Assembly (NCBI RefSeq): GCF_018687355.1
Contig: NZ_CP061288.1
Span: forward strand, 1,312,144-1,376,143
Source: Polynucleobacter sp. VK25
Lineage (GTDB): Bacteria > Pseudomonadota > Gammaproteobacteria > Burkholderiales > Burkholderiaceae
Length of the DNA: 64,000 bases
Direction: 5' to 3'
In this document: positions 8,072-17,943 of the stretch, piece by piece
Layout of the letters: each line of letters opens with the position of its first letter
Numbering within the stretch: the stretch's first letter is position 1
The notes under the pieces: generated by a model
What the model was told of the DNA's origin: nothing
What the model saw: only the letters and a program-made list of their open reading frames with translations
Database searches by the model: none
Program-made: the position numbers and the translations under genes

Positions 8072-8644
8072 ATGATTCGCCGTAATCGTCTCCGTTCTGC
8101 ATGGAATCGAGTCGGTTCCGGTGAAATCCATCGGGCGCCACGCGAGTGGCAACCATGGCTAAGCGATACCGGGTCTCTCACCCAAAAAATTGAGAAAGCA
8201 ATTGGGCAAAAACTGGAAGTTCAGGTTTTGCGCGACTGCCCTCAATCACTCAATAGCGACGAAAGTCGCTATTTTCATTTCCAGCTCAGGCGCTGCAGGG
8301 TGCGTGAAGTACTACTCTGCTCAAATGGCATTCCCTTGGTAATGGCACACAGCGTCATTCCAACCTTTAGTTCAAGTGGTAGCAATCACAAAACTTTGCG
8401 CTTAGGTACCAAGCCCTTGGGCGCTGTCTTATTTAGCAACACTCGCAAACACTCGAAAGCAAAGCCGCCGCGTGATATTGCACGCCTTGATAAAAGTAGT
8501 GAGTTATGGAAAAGGTGCTCCAAGCACTTAACTGGATTGAGCTCACCCCTGTGGGCACGACGCACCCTCTATCGTTTAAAGGGTCATCCAATCTTGGTAA
8601 ATGAAATCTTCTTGCCTACCCTCCTAGAGACTGCAAAGCTCTAG
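8072..8644 (+). CDS. ubiC: Chorismate lyase (chorismate--pyruvate lyase)
   Basis: Converts chorismate to 4-hydroxybenzoate and pyruvate, first committed step of ubiquinone synthesis. The 190-residue protein has family features: WLSDTGSLTQKIEKA (about 30-44), REVLLCSNGIPLVMAHSVIP with an arginine after the central strand, LGTKPLGAVLF, WARRTLYRLKGHPILVNEIFLP at the C terminus including the conserved glutamate. It starts two bases after the helicase stop and so is probably co-transcribed with it, though the SD is poor. The sequence similarity is convincing but distant, as is usual for UbiC. Confidence 0.8.
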   Translation: MIRRNRLRSAWNRVGSGEIHRAPREWQPWLSDTGSLTQKIEKAIGQKLEVQVLRDCPQSLNSDESRYFHFQLRRCRVREVLLCSNGIPLVMAHSVIPTFSSSGSNHKTLRLGTKPLGAVLFSNTRKHSKAKPPRDIARLDKSSELWKRCSKHLTGLSSPLWARRTLYRLKGHPILVNEIFLPTLLETAKL

Positions 8645-8660
8645 ATATTTGCTTTGAGTT

Positions 8661-9485
8661 TTAGATTGTCAGCCAAGCTAAGGTTGACTTCACCAAGGCT
8701 TCATCGCCTGGCTCACTAGTAAAAACCTCACCAAACCCAATCAGCTCCGCTGCATCAGCAATATTGTGATGTGGACATAGTGCGCTAGCGCTATTAAGGT
8801 TGTACGTAAATTGATCTTTTATTACTTCGCCAAGATAGCGAACCGCTTCGGATGAAGTCAGCAACCAAAGTGATTTACTCAAATCCATCTCGCGCACCAG
8901 CTGCCAAGCAGGATTATCAATATCCAAGGGCACTCGACTATATGTAGAGATTGCCTCTACAACAGCACCGGCCTTGCTTAGGGTGTCGGCGAGCCAATCG
9001 CGGCCACCTTCACCTTTAAAGATCACCACTTTTTTATTCTGCCAATTCGACTGAAGGGATTGAAGTTCTTGCCACAAACCCTCAGAGTCCCACTGTTCGT
9101 TATTTTTAGGAATGATGATGGGGGTTGGATTGTCTTCTGATCCGATGCCGTGATTTTTCAAAGCAAGATGACTACTGCCACCCATTACGCCAATCGGAAT
9201 AATCTTTTTTGAAAAGTCTTGCCAATCTCGCTCCAACAAACGCATGACACACTCAATGGCATTAGGGCTTACAAAGATTGCAAGATCTGCGTTGCTCAGA
9301 GAAGTTGCGATATGGTCAGCTAAATGTTCGTCCGACTTTGGAACAATGGTTAGCAAGGGGAGTGACAGAATCTCTGGGAGGGTACGCTTACCGACGCCGC
9401 TTGCCTCAATCGCACGAGTGAGTACTTCAATCAGCTGGCGCGCCTGACCGCTAGGTCTGGTAACGACGATTGTTTTAGTACTCAT
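8661..9485 (-). CDS. hemD: Uroporphyrinogen-III synthase
   Basis: Cyclises hydroxymethylbilane to uroporphyrinogen III with inversion of ring D, in heme and corrin biosynthesis. The 274 residues show the two-lobed HemD pattern: VVTRPSGQA at the N terminus, VSPNAIECVMRLL, VVIFKGEGGRDWLADTL, and LLTSSEAVRYL. As usual in this family, conservation is low. It follows hemC by 14 bases, forming the common hemCD pair. Confidence 0.88.
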   Translation of the reverse strand: MSTKTIVVTRPSGQARQLIEVLTRAIEASGVGKRTLPEILSLPLLTIVPKSDEHLADHIATSLSNADLAIFVSPNAIECVMRLLERDWQDFSKKIIPIGVMGGSSHLALKNHGIGSEDNPTPIIIPKNNEQWDSEGLWQELQSLQSNWQNKKVVIFKGEGGRDWLADTLSKAGAVVEAISTYSRVPLDIDNPAWQLVREMDLSKSLWLLTSSEAVRYLGEVIKDQFTYNLNSASALCPHHNIADAAELIGFGEVFTSEPGDEALVKSTLAWLTI

Positions 9486-9499
9486 CGCTGCTAATACTG

Positions 9500-10477
9500 T
9501 TATTTAGAAATCTTGGGAATTAAGTCTGCTGCACCCTGAGATAGCAAGTCTTTTGCCACTACAAGACCCAATGCCTCAGCATCTTCAACAGATTGCACCA
9601 CCCCACTTCCATGCGCTAAGCAAATGGCTTTGCCATCCACACTCGCCACAAAGGAGCGTATGTTCATTTGATTTTGATCCCATACAGCATGCGCAGCGAG
9701 GGGCACTTCACAAGATCCACCCAGCTGACGCGACACCATACGCTCAGCAGAAACTGCAAACAAAGTGGGCAAGTCATTTAATGGATCAAGCCACTGCTTA
9801 ATGTTGGGATGTTTGCTCAAGGTTTCAATACCAAGAGCGCCCTGACCTGCAGCTGGCGTATAGGGATCGTAAGGCAAGAAGGCCCGAATGCGTGACTCCA
9901 AACCTAAACGCTTTAATCCAGCAGCAGCCAAGATGATGGCCTGATATTCGCCACGATCTAGCTTACCCATTCGCGTATCTAAATTACCGCGTAATGGTTG
10001 AATCACGAGATGAGGAAACTTAGCACGCAGCACGGACTCTCGGCGCAAACTCGATGTACCCACAATTGCTCCGACCGGAAGATCTTCGAGGCTAGCGTAG
10101 TCATTCGATACAAAGGCGTCACGAGCATCCTCCCTGGCCATGACACAAGAAAGATCAAATCCCTCAGGCATCACCATGGGGACATCCTTCAGGGAGTGAA
10201 CTGCTAGGTCTGCACGGCCATCCTCGAGAGCAGTTTCAAGCTCTTTTACAAAAAGGCCTTTGCCACCCACTTTAGAGAGGGCTCTGTCCAAAATCTGGTC
10301 TCCACGGGTGGTCATCCCCAAAATCTGGACATCGCAGCCTGGATAGAGCTTTTTGAGGCAATCCCGGACGTGCTCAGCCTGCCACATGGCTAGGCGACTT
10401 TCGCGGGAGGCGATTACGAGGCGCTTTGGAGCGGCTGGGGAAGCTGATGAAGGGGCGGAATTGGGGGTTTGGGACAT
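9500..10477 (-). CDS. hemC: Porphobilinogen deaminase (hydroxymethylbilane synthase)
   Basis: Polymerises four porphobilinogens to hydroxymethylbilane. From ATG 10477 the protein has 325 residues, close to the family length. Motifs: [64 protein letters not shown], and the dipyrromethane-binding cysteine in [14 protein letters not shown] longer frame to 10552 is rejected because it would overlap argH (divergent, starting at 10521) and its extra residues do not resemble HemC. TATTTT lies seven bases before the ATG and there is no SD. Confidence 0.95.
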   Translation of the reverse strand: MSQTPNSAPSSASPAAPKRLVIASRESRLAMWQAEHVRDCLKKLYPGCDVQILGMTTRGDQILDRALSKVGGKGLFVKELETALEDGRADLAVHSLKDVPMVMPEGFDLSCVMAREDARDAFVSNDYASLEDLPVGAIVGTSSLRRESVLRAKFPHLVIQPLRGNLDTRMGKLDRGEYQAIILAAAGLKRLGLESRIRAFLPYDPYTPAAGQGALGIETLSKHPNIKQWLDPLNDLPTLFAVSAERMVSRQLGGSCEVPLAAHAVWDQNQMNIRSFVASVDGKAICLAHGSGVVQSVEDAEALGLVVAKDLLSQGAADLIPKISK

Positions 10478-10484
10478 AACATTT

Positions 10485-10490
10485 AAAATA
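10485..10490 (-). promoter_or_regulatory. Possible -10 box of hemC (TATTTT, seven bases before ATG)
   Basis: Minus-strand TATTTT, then AAATGTT, then ATG, with no SD. It is close to the leaderless geometry seen at argH on the opposite strand; the two starts are only 43 bases apart. Confidence 0.3.
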
Positions 10491-10508
10491 ATCAAAGACC
10501 TACACCAA

Positions 10509-10514
10509 TATACT
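10509..10514 (+). promoter_or_regulatory. Probable -10 box of argH, leaderless geometry
   Basis: TATACT followed by GTGTTT and the ATG at 10521; no SD. The hexamer and the six-base spacing are identical to those at pdxH. No convincing -35 is seen. Confidence 0.45.
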
Positions 10515-10520
10515 GTGTTT

Positions 10521-11939
10521 ATGAGCTCATCAAATAATTCCTTAGCCAACAAAGCCCAAGCTTGGTCGGCCCGTTTTGCAGAACCCGTCGACGAACTAGT
10601 CCAGCGTTATACCGCCTCTATTGGCTTTGATCAACGATTTGCAATGGTTGATATCGCTGGCTCCCTAGCTCATGCAGAAATGCTGGCCACCCAAAAAATC
10701 ATTAGCGCCCAAGATTTGGCTGATATTCAAAAGGGTATGGCTCAAATTAAGAGCGAAATCGAGTCTGGTCAATTTAATTGGCAACTGGCTCTTGAAGATG
10801 TCCACCTCAATATCGAAGCCCGCCTCACTGAATTAGTAGGCGATGCAGGTAAACGATTACACACTGGTCGTTCACGTAACGACCAAGTAGCAACTGATTT
10901 ACGTTTGTGGTTACGTGGCAGCGTGGATGACATCGCAGTCACCCTCAAATCGTTACGCTTGGCGCTTTTAGATTTAGCAGAGAAGCATGCCTCTACGATC
11001 ATGCCTGGTCATACCCATTTGCAAGTAGCACAGCCGATTACTTTTGGTCATCATTTGATGGCGTATTACGAAATGTTTAGCCGCGATGCAAGTCGTTTGA
11101 TTGATTTGCGTACTCGCTTTAATCGCTTGCCTTTAGGCGCTGCTGCATTAGCTGGCACTACTTATCCGATCGATCGTGAACAAGTGGCCAAGACATTAGG
11201 CTTTGATGGAATCTGCAATAACTCATTAGACGCTGTATCTGATCGCGACTTTGCTATTGAGTTTTGCGCCTTCTCATCAATCCTGATGATGCACGTTTCA
11301 CGCTTATCCGAAGAGCTTATCCTGTGGCTAAGTCCGCGTTTTGGCTTTATTGATTTGCCTGATCGTTTCTGCACCGGTAGCTCCATCATGCCGCAGAAGA
11401 AAAATCCTGACGTTCCAGAGTTAGCCCGTGGCAAGACTGGTCGTGTTTATGGTGATTTGATTTCTTTATTGACACTGATGAAGGGCCAGCCCCTTGCGTA
11501 CAACAAAGATAATCAAGAAGATAAAGAACCTTTGTTTGATGCTGTAGATACCGTGCAAGATACCTTACGTATTTTTGCTGACATGGTTCCGCACATTGAA
11601 GTCAAAGCTGAAGTCATGAAGAAGGCTGCTGAAGAAGGTTTTGCGACAGCAACTGACTTGGCTGACTACCTAGTTAAAAAGGGCCTGGCATTCCGCGACG
11701 CGCATGAAGCAGTGGCGCACGCTGTTAAAGCTTGCGTTGGTAGAAACTGCATGCTGACTGACTTAAGCCTCTCTGAACTGCGCTTTGCTTGCGGATTGGA
11801 TAATCGTCCCGAACTGATTAGTGATGATGTGTTTGCATTACTCACAGTTGATGGTTCCGTACAGTCCCGTCAACATGCCGGCGGTACTGCACCAACCCAG
11901 GTCCTTGCCGCTATCAAACGGGGTCGCACAGATCTCTAA
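10521..11939 (+). CDS. argH: Argininosuccinate lyase
   Basis: Cleaves argininosuccinate to arginine and fumarate, last step of arginine biosynthesis. 472 residues from ATG 10521 ([11 protein letters not shown]). Family features: [45 protein letters not shown], the fumarase/aspartase-family signature [12 protein letters not shown] with the catalytic serine loop, and a C-terminal domain with GGTAPTQV. An upstream in-frame extension would overlap hemC and is not used. The TRAP permease genes begin five bases after its stop. Confidence 0.96.
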   Translation: MSSSNNSLANKAQAWSARFAEPVDELVQRYTASIGFDQRFAMVDIAGSLAHAEMLATQKIISAQDLADIQKGMAQIKSEIESGQFNWQLALEDVHLNIEARLTELVGDAGKRLHTGRSRNDQVATDLRLWLRGSVDDIAVTLKSLRLALLDLAEKHASTIMPGHTHLQVAQPITFGHHLMAYYEMFSRDASRLIDLRTRFNRLPLGAAALAGTTYPIDREQVAKTLGFDGICNNSLDAVSDRDFAIEFCAFSSILMMHVSRLSEELILWLSPRFGFIDLPDRFCTGSSIMPQKKNPDVPELARGKTGRVYGDLISLLTLMKGQPLAYNKDNQEDKEPLFDAVDTVQDTLRIFADMVPHIEVKAEVMKKAAEEGFATATDLADYLVKKGLAFRDAHEAVAHAVKACVGRNCMLTDLSLSELRFACGLDNRPELISDDVFALLTVDGSVQSRQHAGGTAPTQVLAAIKRGRTDL

Positions 11940-11944
11940 AGCGC

Positions 11945-12496
11945 ATGGGGTTTTGGTCCAAACTCTCTGCAGGCATTGATTACGTAAATCAGTTTTTAGG
12001 CAAGGCAGCCAGCATCATGATTTTGCTGTCTTGTGTCGTCTCCGCACTAAATGCCCTGCTGCGCTACGGGCTGGATATCAGCAATAACTGGCCACTGGAA
12101 CTTCAGTGGTATCTCTTTGCTGCTGCAGTCATGCTCGGGGCTTCTTACACCCTCAAACGCAATGAGCATGTGCGAGTCGATTTGATTTACTCACAACTCT
12201 CAGACCGTGGACGCTTGTGGGTTGATCTCATTGGTCTAACCTTCTTTTTAATGCCAGCCTGTCTTCTGTTTACATGGCTTTCTTGGGCCACGCTCTTTTA
12301 CCCATCATGGCTAGTCATGGAACACTCAATGAACTCTGGTGGTTTAGCGCGTTACCCCATTAAGTTTGTCGTGCCATTTGGCTTCTTCATGCTCAGCCTG
12401 CAAGGTGTTTCAGAAATCATTAAGCGTATCGGCGCCCTCAAAGGTGAGATCACTTTACCTGCCGAAGACCTTCATTACGAAAAGCCCATGCAATGA
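11945..12496 (+). CDS. TRAP transporter small permease (DctQ type)
   Basis: Four-helix membrane subunit of a tripartite ATP-independent periplasmic transporter, 183 residues. Visible are ALNALLRYG, NNWPLELQWYLFAAAVMLGASYTLKRNEHVRVDLIY (the conserved DctQ core) and GLARYPIKFVVPFGF. Its stop overlaps the start of the large permease by ATGA, so translation is coupled. No DctP binding-protein gene lies in the cluster, so the substrate is unknown. Position after argH seems due to read-through rather than shared function. Confidence 0.88.
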   Translation: MGFWSKLSAGIDYVNQFLGKAASIMILLSCVVSALNALLRYGLDISNNWPLELQWYLFAAAVMLGASYTLKRNEHVRVDLIYSQLSDRGRLWVDLIGLTFFLMPACLLFTWLSWATLFYPSWLVMEHSMNSGGLARYPIKFVVPFGFFMLSLQGVSEIIKRIGALKGEITLPAEDLHYEKPMQ

Positions 12497-14022
12497 TTCC
12501 ATTGGAGTGGATGCCACCCTTAATGTTTGGTGGGCTAATCGTCTTTATGTTGATCGGCTTTCCGGTTGCCTTCTCGCTCATGGCTGCAGGTTTATTTTTC
12601 TCAGCTATTGCAATTAGCGAGGGATTCTTTGGTATCCCATTCTTACAAGCCATTCCGCAGCGGATCTTCGGTAGCGTACTCGCCAATGATCTACTGCTAG
12701 CAATTCCGTTCTTTACCTTTATGGGTGCCATCTTGGAGCGCTGTGGTCTTGCAGAAGAAATGCTCGACTCTATGGGACAACTCTTTGGGCGCGTTCGTGG
12801 CGGCCTTGGTTATTCAGTGATCATCGTTGGTTTTATATTGGGCGCCATTACTGGCACAGTAGCCGCTCAGGTGATCGCTATGGCGATGATCTCCTTACCA
12901 GTAATGATGCGTTACGGCTACAACATGCGCTACGCTACAGGCGTTTTAGCAGCCTCTGGAACGATTACGCAGCTAGTGCCACCTTCCTTGGTGCTCATTG
13001 TTTTAGCAGATCAACTAAAGACCCAAAGTGGCAGTGCTGATGTAGGCAGCATGTACTTGGGTGCATGGGGTCCATCGCTTATACAGATCGCTCTATTTGC
13101 CCTATACACTTTTTTCTTAAGCCGTGTTCGCCCCGATTATTTGCCGCCGGTGCCAGTGAGCGCCCTCACACTTAAAGGCTGGGCGCTTTGGAAAAAATGT
13201 CTCATGGGGATCATCCCATCTGCTGTCTTGATCTTCCTAGTTCTGGGCACCATCATGACTGGCATTGCCACCCCTACAGAATCTGGTGCCATGGGTGCAA
13301 TGGGCGCACTCTTGCTTGCTTGGCTCCGACGCTCAAAGATTCCGAATCTGAAAGGCTTAGTACAAGAGGCCTATCAAAACACCATGCGCATTACAGCAAT
13401 GGTGGTTTTCATTCTCATTGGATCAACCTGCTTCTCCGTCGTCTTTCAAGGCGTGGATGGCGGCTTCTGGGTTGAGGAACTCTTTTCCAATCTTCCCGGT
13501 GGTTGGATTGGATTCCTAGTCGTTGTAAATTTATTTGTTTTCTTCTTAGCCTTCTTCCTAGACTTCTTTGAGATTGCATTCATTGTTGTACCCATGCTTG
13601 CACCAGTAGCAGTGAAATTACTTTCACCCGTATTACTCGATTCCATGAATGGCAATCCTCAAGCAGCGGCTAGTGCAGCGCTAGTGTGGTTCGGCGTCAT
13701 GCTCTGCGTGAACATGCAAACCTCTTTTATGCATCCGCCTTTTGGCTTTGCTCTCTTTTACCTCAGAGGAGTTGCACCTAAAGAGGTGAAGAGCAGCGAT
13801 ATCTATTGGGGTGCTTTGCCGTGGGTAGGGCTGCAGCTCATTATGGTCGTGCTTGTGATGACTTTTCCAGCACTGGTGACCACTTTCCTGGATAAACCCG
13901 CTGCAGTCGCTCAGAGTCAGGACTTTAACTTCACAGGCGAGGAAAATAAATCAGACACGCCAGCAAATAAAGTGGATGAAGATGCTCCGGTAAACTTTCA
14001 GCTAGATAAGCCGATTAAGTAA
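12493..14022 (+). CDS. TRAP transporter large permease (DctM type)
   Basis: The transport subunit of the TRAP system, with about 12-13 membrane segments, energised by sodium or proton gradient. Features: GFPVAFSLMAAG, IPFFTFMGAILERCGLAEEMLDSMGQLFGRVRGGL, GTVAAQVIAMAMISLPVMMRYGYN, ASGTITQLVPPSLVLIVLADQ and TPTESGAMGAMGALLLA. At 509 residues it exceeds the usual 425-430, because of internal insertions and a charged cytoplasmic tail (after about 465) rich in Asp, Glu and Lys. This longer type resembles the DctM variants sometimes labelled mannitol/chloroaromatic transporters, but that label is not evidence of substrate. Confidence 0.9.
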   Translation: MIPLEWMPPLMFGGLIVFMLIGFPVAFSLMAAGLFFSAIAISEGFFGIPFLQAIPQRIFGSVLANDLLLAIPFFTFMGAILERCGLAEEMLDSMGQLFGRVRGGLGYSVIIVGFILGAITGTVAAQVIAMAMISLPVMMRYGYNMRYATGVLAASGTITQLVPPSLVLIVLADQLKTQSGSADVGSMYLGAWGPSLIQIALFALYTFFLSRVRPDYLPPVPVSALTLKGWALWKKCLMGIIPSAVLIFLVLGTIMTGIATPTESGAMGAMGALLLAWLRRSKIPNLKGLVQEAYQNTMRITAMVVFILIGSTCFSVVFQGVDGGFWVEELFSNLPGGWIGFLVVVNLFVFFLAFFLDFFEIAFIVVPMLAPVAVKLLSPVLLDSMNGNPQAAASAALVWFGVMLCVNMQTSFMHPPFGFALFYLRGVAPKEVKSSDIYWGALPWVGLQLIMVVLVMTFPALVTTFLDKPAAVAQSQDFNFTGEENKSDTPANKVDEDAPVNFQLDKPIK

Positions 14023-14029
14023 AAATCAG

Positions 14030-16420
14030 TTAGCCGGCAATTTTCCCGGGCCTACCAAAGTACCAGCCCTGGAAAAAGTCACAGCCCTTTAGTTGCAATA
14101 GTTCAAATTGCGCTTTGGTCTCAACGCCTTCCGCAACAACTTGGATACCTAGTGTTTTTGCTAGACTCAAAATATTATCTACGATAGCTTCATCATCTTT
14201 GTTAGATACCATCCCGGCAACAAATGATTTATCTAATTTAAGGTATTTGATAGGGAGTTTTTGCAAATACGCCAGCGAAGAATAACCTGTACCAAAATCA
14301 TCCAACACAAATTTCACCCCTTTACTGCATAAACGCTCCATCACGCCAATAGCTAATTCAACATCCTCTAGAAAAGTTCCTTCGGTAACTTCTAAATGTA
14401 TGCGCTCTAATGGAATCTGATATTGCTCAGCCAGCAAAATAAATTGGTCAGCAAACCGCAAACTCATTAGCTGATGGGCGCTGATATTAATCATCAAAAC
14501 ATAGTTGGGATGAGTGGCAGACAAGGTCCAGAGTGACTGATTGCTAAAAATATTTCTTAGGATCGATTCACCTACATCATTCATTTGCCCACTCTTCTCG
14601 GCAAATGGAATAAAGTCATCCGGCATAACCATTCCAAGCAAAGGATGCTTCCAACGAGCCAATGCTTCGTAGCCAATGCAATCTTGCTGGCGGTCCACTA
14701 CTGGTTGAAATTCAACAAAAAATTGATCTTGCTCTGCCGCTTCTTTCAACCCCAACTGGAGTTCGTTTTTACGATCAAAGCTAGACTTTAAGTTTTCATC
14801 AAAAAATCGGTAAACAATGTGTGGGTCTTCTTTGGCCGCATACATAGCAATATCAGCATGCTTTAAGACCTCATCAAATTGTGAAGTCTCCCTACCAAAA
14901 ACTACCGCCCCCATACTGGCAGATGCCCTCACAGTAATTTTGTTACCTAAATCGAATTCATCAGACAGGCTGACTATAATTCGCTTAATTCCCTCTTCAA
15001 GCGCTGCACGAGCCACCTCAGGAGTAGGTCCAAGCCGTTCAAATAAGATCAAATACTCATCACCGCCAATACGAGCAATCATATCTGTCGGGCGGATTGC
15101 GCGTTGAATGCGGTTGCCAAACTCTTTTAATAGTTTGTCGCCAATATGGTGACCATAGGTATCGTTCACTGACTTGAAGTCATCCAAGTCAAGATATGTC
15201 AAGCCAGAATAAACTCCTTCGCGGCTAGCTTCGCCGATAGCCCTGTGAATTCGGTCCTTAATATATTGGCGATTAGGCAACTTAGTAAGCGCATCAAAGA
15301 AGATGAGTTCTTCGATTTTTTCTTTTGATGCGATCTGATTACTCACATCATGAATTGCTCCGACCATTCGAATTGGGGTGCCATCGGGTGATTTTTCAAC
15401 AACATCACCTCTATCCTCCACCCAAATTTGCCGTTGATCACATCGAAGCATTCGATACTGCATGCGGTACTCTTTTTTGCCTACTAAAGCATCCTGTAGA
15501 CTTTCCATTACCTTAGGTAAGTCTTCGGGGTGGATGCGATTTTTATAATCCTCCACCGAAAAATAAGTTTGATTTGGATTCTCACCAAGCATATCAATCC
15601 AGCGATCGTTATGTTTTACTTCACCCGTTTGAATATTCCAGTCCCAGATACCATCGCCCGTTACATTTAGTACATGTTGCAAACGTTGTTCAGTTTGGTT
15701 TGCTTTTTGATTGGCGAAATTGACTTTGAGTTCATTGAATTGGACGAATAAATCACGTCTTTCTTTTTCCTCAATCCCGAGCACTAAGCCAGTAAATATT
15801 ACATAGCGCGAGAGGCCCATCAACAGCAATACTATGTAGGTAACCGCATTGATCGGACCGCCCTGATACGCAAATCCAACACCTAAAAATATAATGGTTG
15901 AAAGCCTAATTAACCATATCAACCCACCCAGTAAATAAATTAGCGCTAAAACACCGCCAAACGGGTTTAAAGACTTTCGGTAGTATTGGTAAGAAAGAAA
16001 AAATCCGTACAGAAAAACACTGGCATTTAGCAAAGAAATAAGGGTTGGCTGATATTGATAACCATAAATGATGTCCACCAACATTAACGCCGCCACTGCA
16101 AGTAGTCCTGCGCCAGTGTTCTCGAGCGCTACTCTTTTGAAATTCCCAACCTTTCCAGAGAGATTCGAGATGGCATAGTTTGATAGCAACCCACCAACTA
16201 GAGCCAAAGCATTGCCTACCTTATAAGATATTAACTCTGGGATATATTCTCTTAGGGTCAATAAAATGACTCCAGTGCCAGTCGATACACAGCCAACAAT
16301 CCAATAACTTACATAAGCAGGCCTGTTTTTCTTAAACTGAACCGCTAATAAAGCAGCCCCCGCATAAGAAAACATTGCGAAGAAGACAAACAGAGAAAAG
16401 ATGAAGCTTCCTGTATTCAT
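14030..16420 (-). CDS. Membrane-bound PAS-GGDEF-EAL protein (c-di-GMP turnover)
   Basis: Probable bifunctional cyclic-di-GMP enzyme of 796 residues. About seven hydrophobic segments fill residues 1-230, then a PAS/PAC domain (about 245-365, GDGIWDWN to VGAIHDVS), a GGDEF domain with GGDEY and an intact inhibitory-site RPTD five residues before it, and an EAL domain with YEALARW, NISAHQL, LEVTEGTF, DDFGTGYSSL, LKLDKSFV and AEGVET. The key metal and catalytic residues of both domains appear present. The N-terminal seven-helix unit is a sensor I cannot assign to a named MASE family. Divergent from the lipoprotein gene with a 10-bp inverted repeat between them. Confidence 0.9.
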   Translation of the reverse strand: MNTGSFIFSLFVFFAMFSYAGAALLAVQFKKNRPAYVSYWIVGCVSTGTGVILLTLREYIPELISYKVGNALALVGGLLSNYAISNLSGKVGNFKRVALENTGAGLLAVAALMLVDIIYGYQYQPTLISLLNASVFLYGFFLSYQYYRKSLNPFGGVLALIYLLGGLIWLIRLSTIIFLGVGFAYQGGPINAVTYIVLLLMGLSRYVIFTGLVLGIEEKERRDLFVQFNELKVNFANQKANQTEQRLQHVLNVTGDGIWDWNIQTGEVKHNDRWIDMLGENPNQTYFSVEDYKNRIHPEDLPKVMESLQDALVGKKEYRMQYRMLRCDQRQIWVEDRGDVVEKSPDGTPIRMVGAIHDVSNQIASKEKIEELIFFDALTKLPNRQYIKDRIHRAIGEASREGVYSGLTYLDLDDFKSVNDTYGHHIGDKLLKEFGNRIQRAIRPTDMIARIGGDEYLILFERLGPTPEVARAALEEGIKRIIVSLSDEFDLGNKITVRASASMGAVVFGRETSQFDEVLKHADIAMYAAKEDPHIVYRFFDENLKSSFDRKNELQLGLKEAAEQDQFFVEFQPVVDRQQDCIGYEALARWKHPLLGMVMPDDFIPFAEKSGQMNDVGESILRNIFSNQSLWTLSATHPNYVLMINISAHQLMSLRFADQFILLAEQYQIPLERIHLEVTEGTFLEDVELAIGVMERLCSKGVKFVLDDFGTGYSSLAYLQKLPIKYLKLDKSFVAGMVSNKDDEAIVDNILSLAKTLGIQVVAEGVETKAQFELLQLKGCDFFQGWYFGRPGKIAG

Positions 16421-16453
16421 TGATTTACTGAAATCAAACAGTCTTTAAGGACC

Positions 16454-16509
16454 CTAGATTATTTCTAAAAATTAAGAGTTTTAATCATAAACCCTCTCCA
16501 ATAATCTAG
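16454..16509. repeat. 10-bp perfect inverted repeat in a divergent promoter region
   Basis: CTAGATTATT (16454-16463) and AATAATCTAG (16500-16509) are exact reverse complements separated by 36 bases, between the c-di-GMP protein start (16420) and the lipoprotein start (16643). It could be a split operator bound by a regulator with looping. Confidence 0.5.
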
Positions 16510-16642
16510 CTGTCCCATACAGAAAATGGGGAGATTAGCACTTAAATTGCCAACCATGCATCAACCATCCTTTGAATGCATTAAAGGGTTTTCCCCAAAT
16601 TCGTGCCAAGAGTGGGTCTTTGTCTTAAAAATCCATTACGCT

Positions 16643-17926
16643 ATGGGAAATTTAATATGGTTAAAAAAAATAAACTTTCTCTCTTTAGTACGTAAGGCAC
16701 TGCCAAATATTGTACTATCGGCCACCCTTAGCGGTTGCGGCTCAGCCGGCGCTCCAGACTTTAGTCAGATGTCAGCCAAATACGCCAATATCTTGGAGCA
16801 ATATCAGATCAATATGATTTTTCAGAACATCTTGCGCTCTTCTGAAAATCGTCCCGTCAGCTTTTTAGATATGCCAACCATCAATGGCTCGGGTTCTATT
16901 ACGACCACACCATATGCGAGTGCATTCTTTACAGGCGGCATCATTCCCTACAATTCTAGCTACCTCCCAATTAATGGAGGCTTAACTAACATTACTCCCG
17001 GAGTATCGCTCTCAATTGGAAACAGCTTTAACTTTACCCAATCCTCTTTAGATAACGCAGTATTTTGGAAGGGATATCTTAACGAGCTTCCAATAGAGAT
17101 GGTCAAGTATTTCGAACACAATCACATTCCCAAAGAAGTTCTCTTGAGTCTAGTAGTTGATGAGATCATCTTCACCAAACCAGATGGAGAATCACTCACT
17201 CTTATCAATAATCCATTAAGACCAGACCATCCAGAATTTCAGAAACATCTATATAAGTTGATTTCATATGGGCTCGGAGCATATCTCGTCGATACCTCAC
17301 AAAAAATTGGCCCTCCTTTAACTGTTGCTAATCTAAAATCTACTTTTGGCGAAAATGCTTTTGAGGCGATGAAAGACTCTGGAATCGTATTGCAAAAAGT
17401 TGGCGGCAGCTCTGAAATTAAATTTCAACCAATACAAGTTTCCAAAAAATATAAGCTTTGCATTAATGCCAATAAGTATGAGAACTTTGTTCGCCAGGAA
17501 TACGGCGACGAAATATTTTGCCAGGAGACCCTTGCGCAAGATATAAATAAGCCTAATGCCCAGAAAAAAATACAGCCCAAACTCAACATTCGTATCCGCT
17601 CGACTAATAATATTTTTGAGTATTTGGGTCAAGTTACAAAAGCTCAGCTAGCTGAAAATTCTTATATGGTTACCTTGCCGCCGACAGCAACAACCTTTAG
17701 CAGCAAAACGAATAACTCAAATGAATACGCTATTTTTGTGGTGTATAAAAATCAATCTTCGACTCGTCCTTTTTCAAGCATTGAAAGCTTAGATGGCAAT
17801 ACCTACAGTATCCCTAGTGAAAACAATGGTTACTCACCGCTCACCATTAAGTTGCTCTCGCAATTTATGTCATTGCAAAAGATTCCGGGAAGCATCCCAG
17901 CATCACCATCGGTATTGCTGAAGTAA
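16643..17926 (+). CDS. Predicted outer-membrane lipoprotein of unknown function
   Basis: I do not recognise a named function. From ATG 16643 (427 residues) there is a basic, then hydrophobic signal peptide ending in the lipobox LSGC (Cys32). After it, YQINMIFQNILRSSENRPVSFLDMPTINGSGS recalls an uncharacterised proteobacterial lipoprotein family with a motif of the form LLNIVRxRxxxPxxFL followed by a Ser/Thr-rich beta segment; this resemblance is from memory. The rest is mixed alpha/beta with two cysteines near the middle. The frame is open back to 16526, but that N terminus would not be a signal peptide. No SD is evident. It shares a divergent region with the c-di-GMP protein, which may point to a surface or biofilm role; that is speculation. 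Confidence 0.65.
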   Translation: MGNLIWLKKINFLSLVRKALPNIVLSATLSGCGSAGAPDFSQMSAKYANILEQYQINMIFQNILRSSENRPVSFLDMPTINGSGSITTTPYASAFFTGGIIPYNSSYLPINGGLTNITPGVSLSIGNSFNFTQSSLDNAVFWKGYLNELPIEMVKYFEHNHIPKEVLLSLVVDEIIFTKPDGESLTLINNPLRPDHPEFQKHLYKLISYGLGAYLVDTSQKIGPPLTVANLKSTFGENAFEAMKDSGIVLQKVGGSSEIKFQPIQVSKKYKLCINANKYENFVRQEYGDEIFCQETLAQDINKPNAQKKIQPKLNIRIRSTNNIFEYLGQVTKAQLAENSYMVTLPPTATTFSSKTNNSNEYAIFVVYKNQSSTRPFSSIESLDGNTYSIPSENNGYSPLTIKLLSQFMSLQKIPGSIPASPSVLLK

Positions 17927-17943
17927 GAAACACCTGCGATAGC

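Noticed and set aside
7568..8085. Long open frames on both strands over the helicase tail
   Set aside because: They are shadows of the GC-rich, repetitive Gly/Arg/Ser codons and give low-complexity peptides.
10478..10552. 25-residue extension of HemC
   Set aside because: It would overlap the divergent argH start, and the extra residues do not match the family N terminus.
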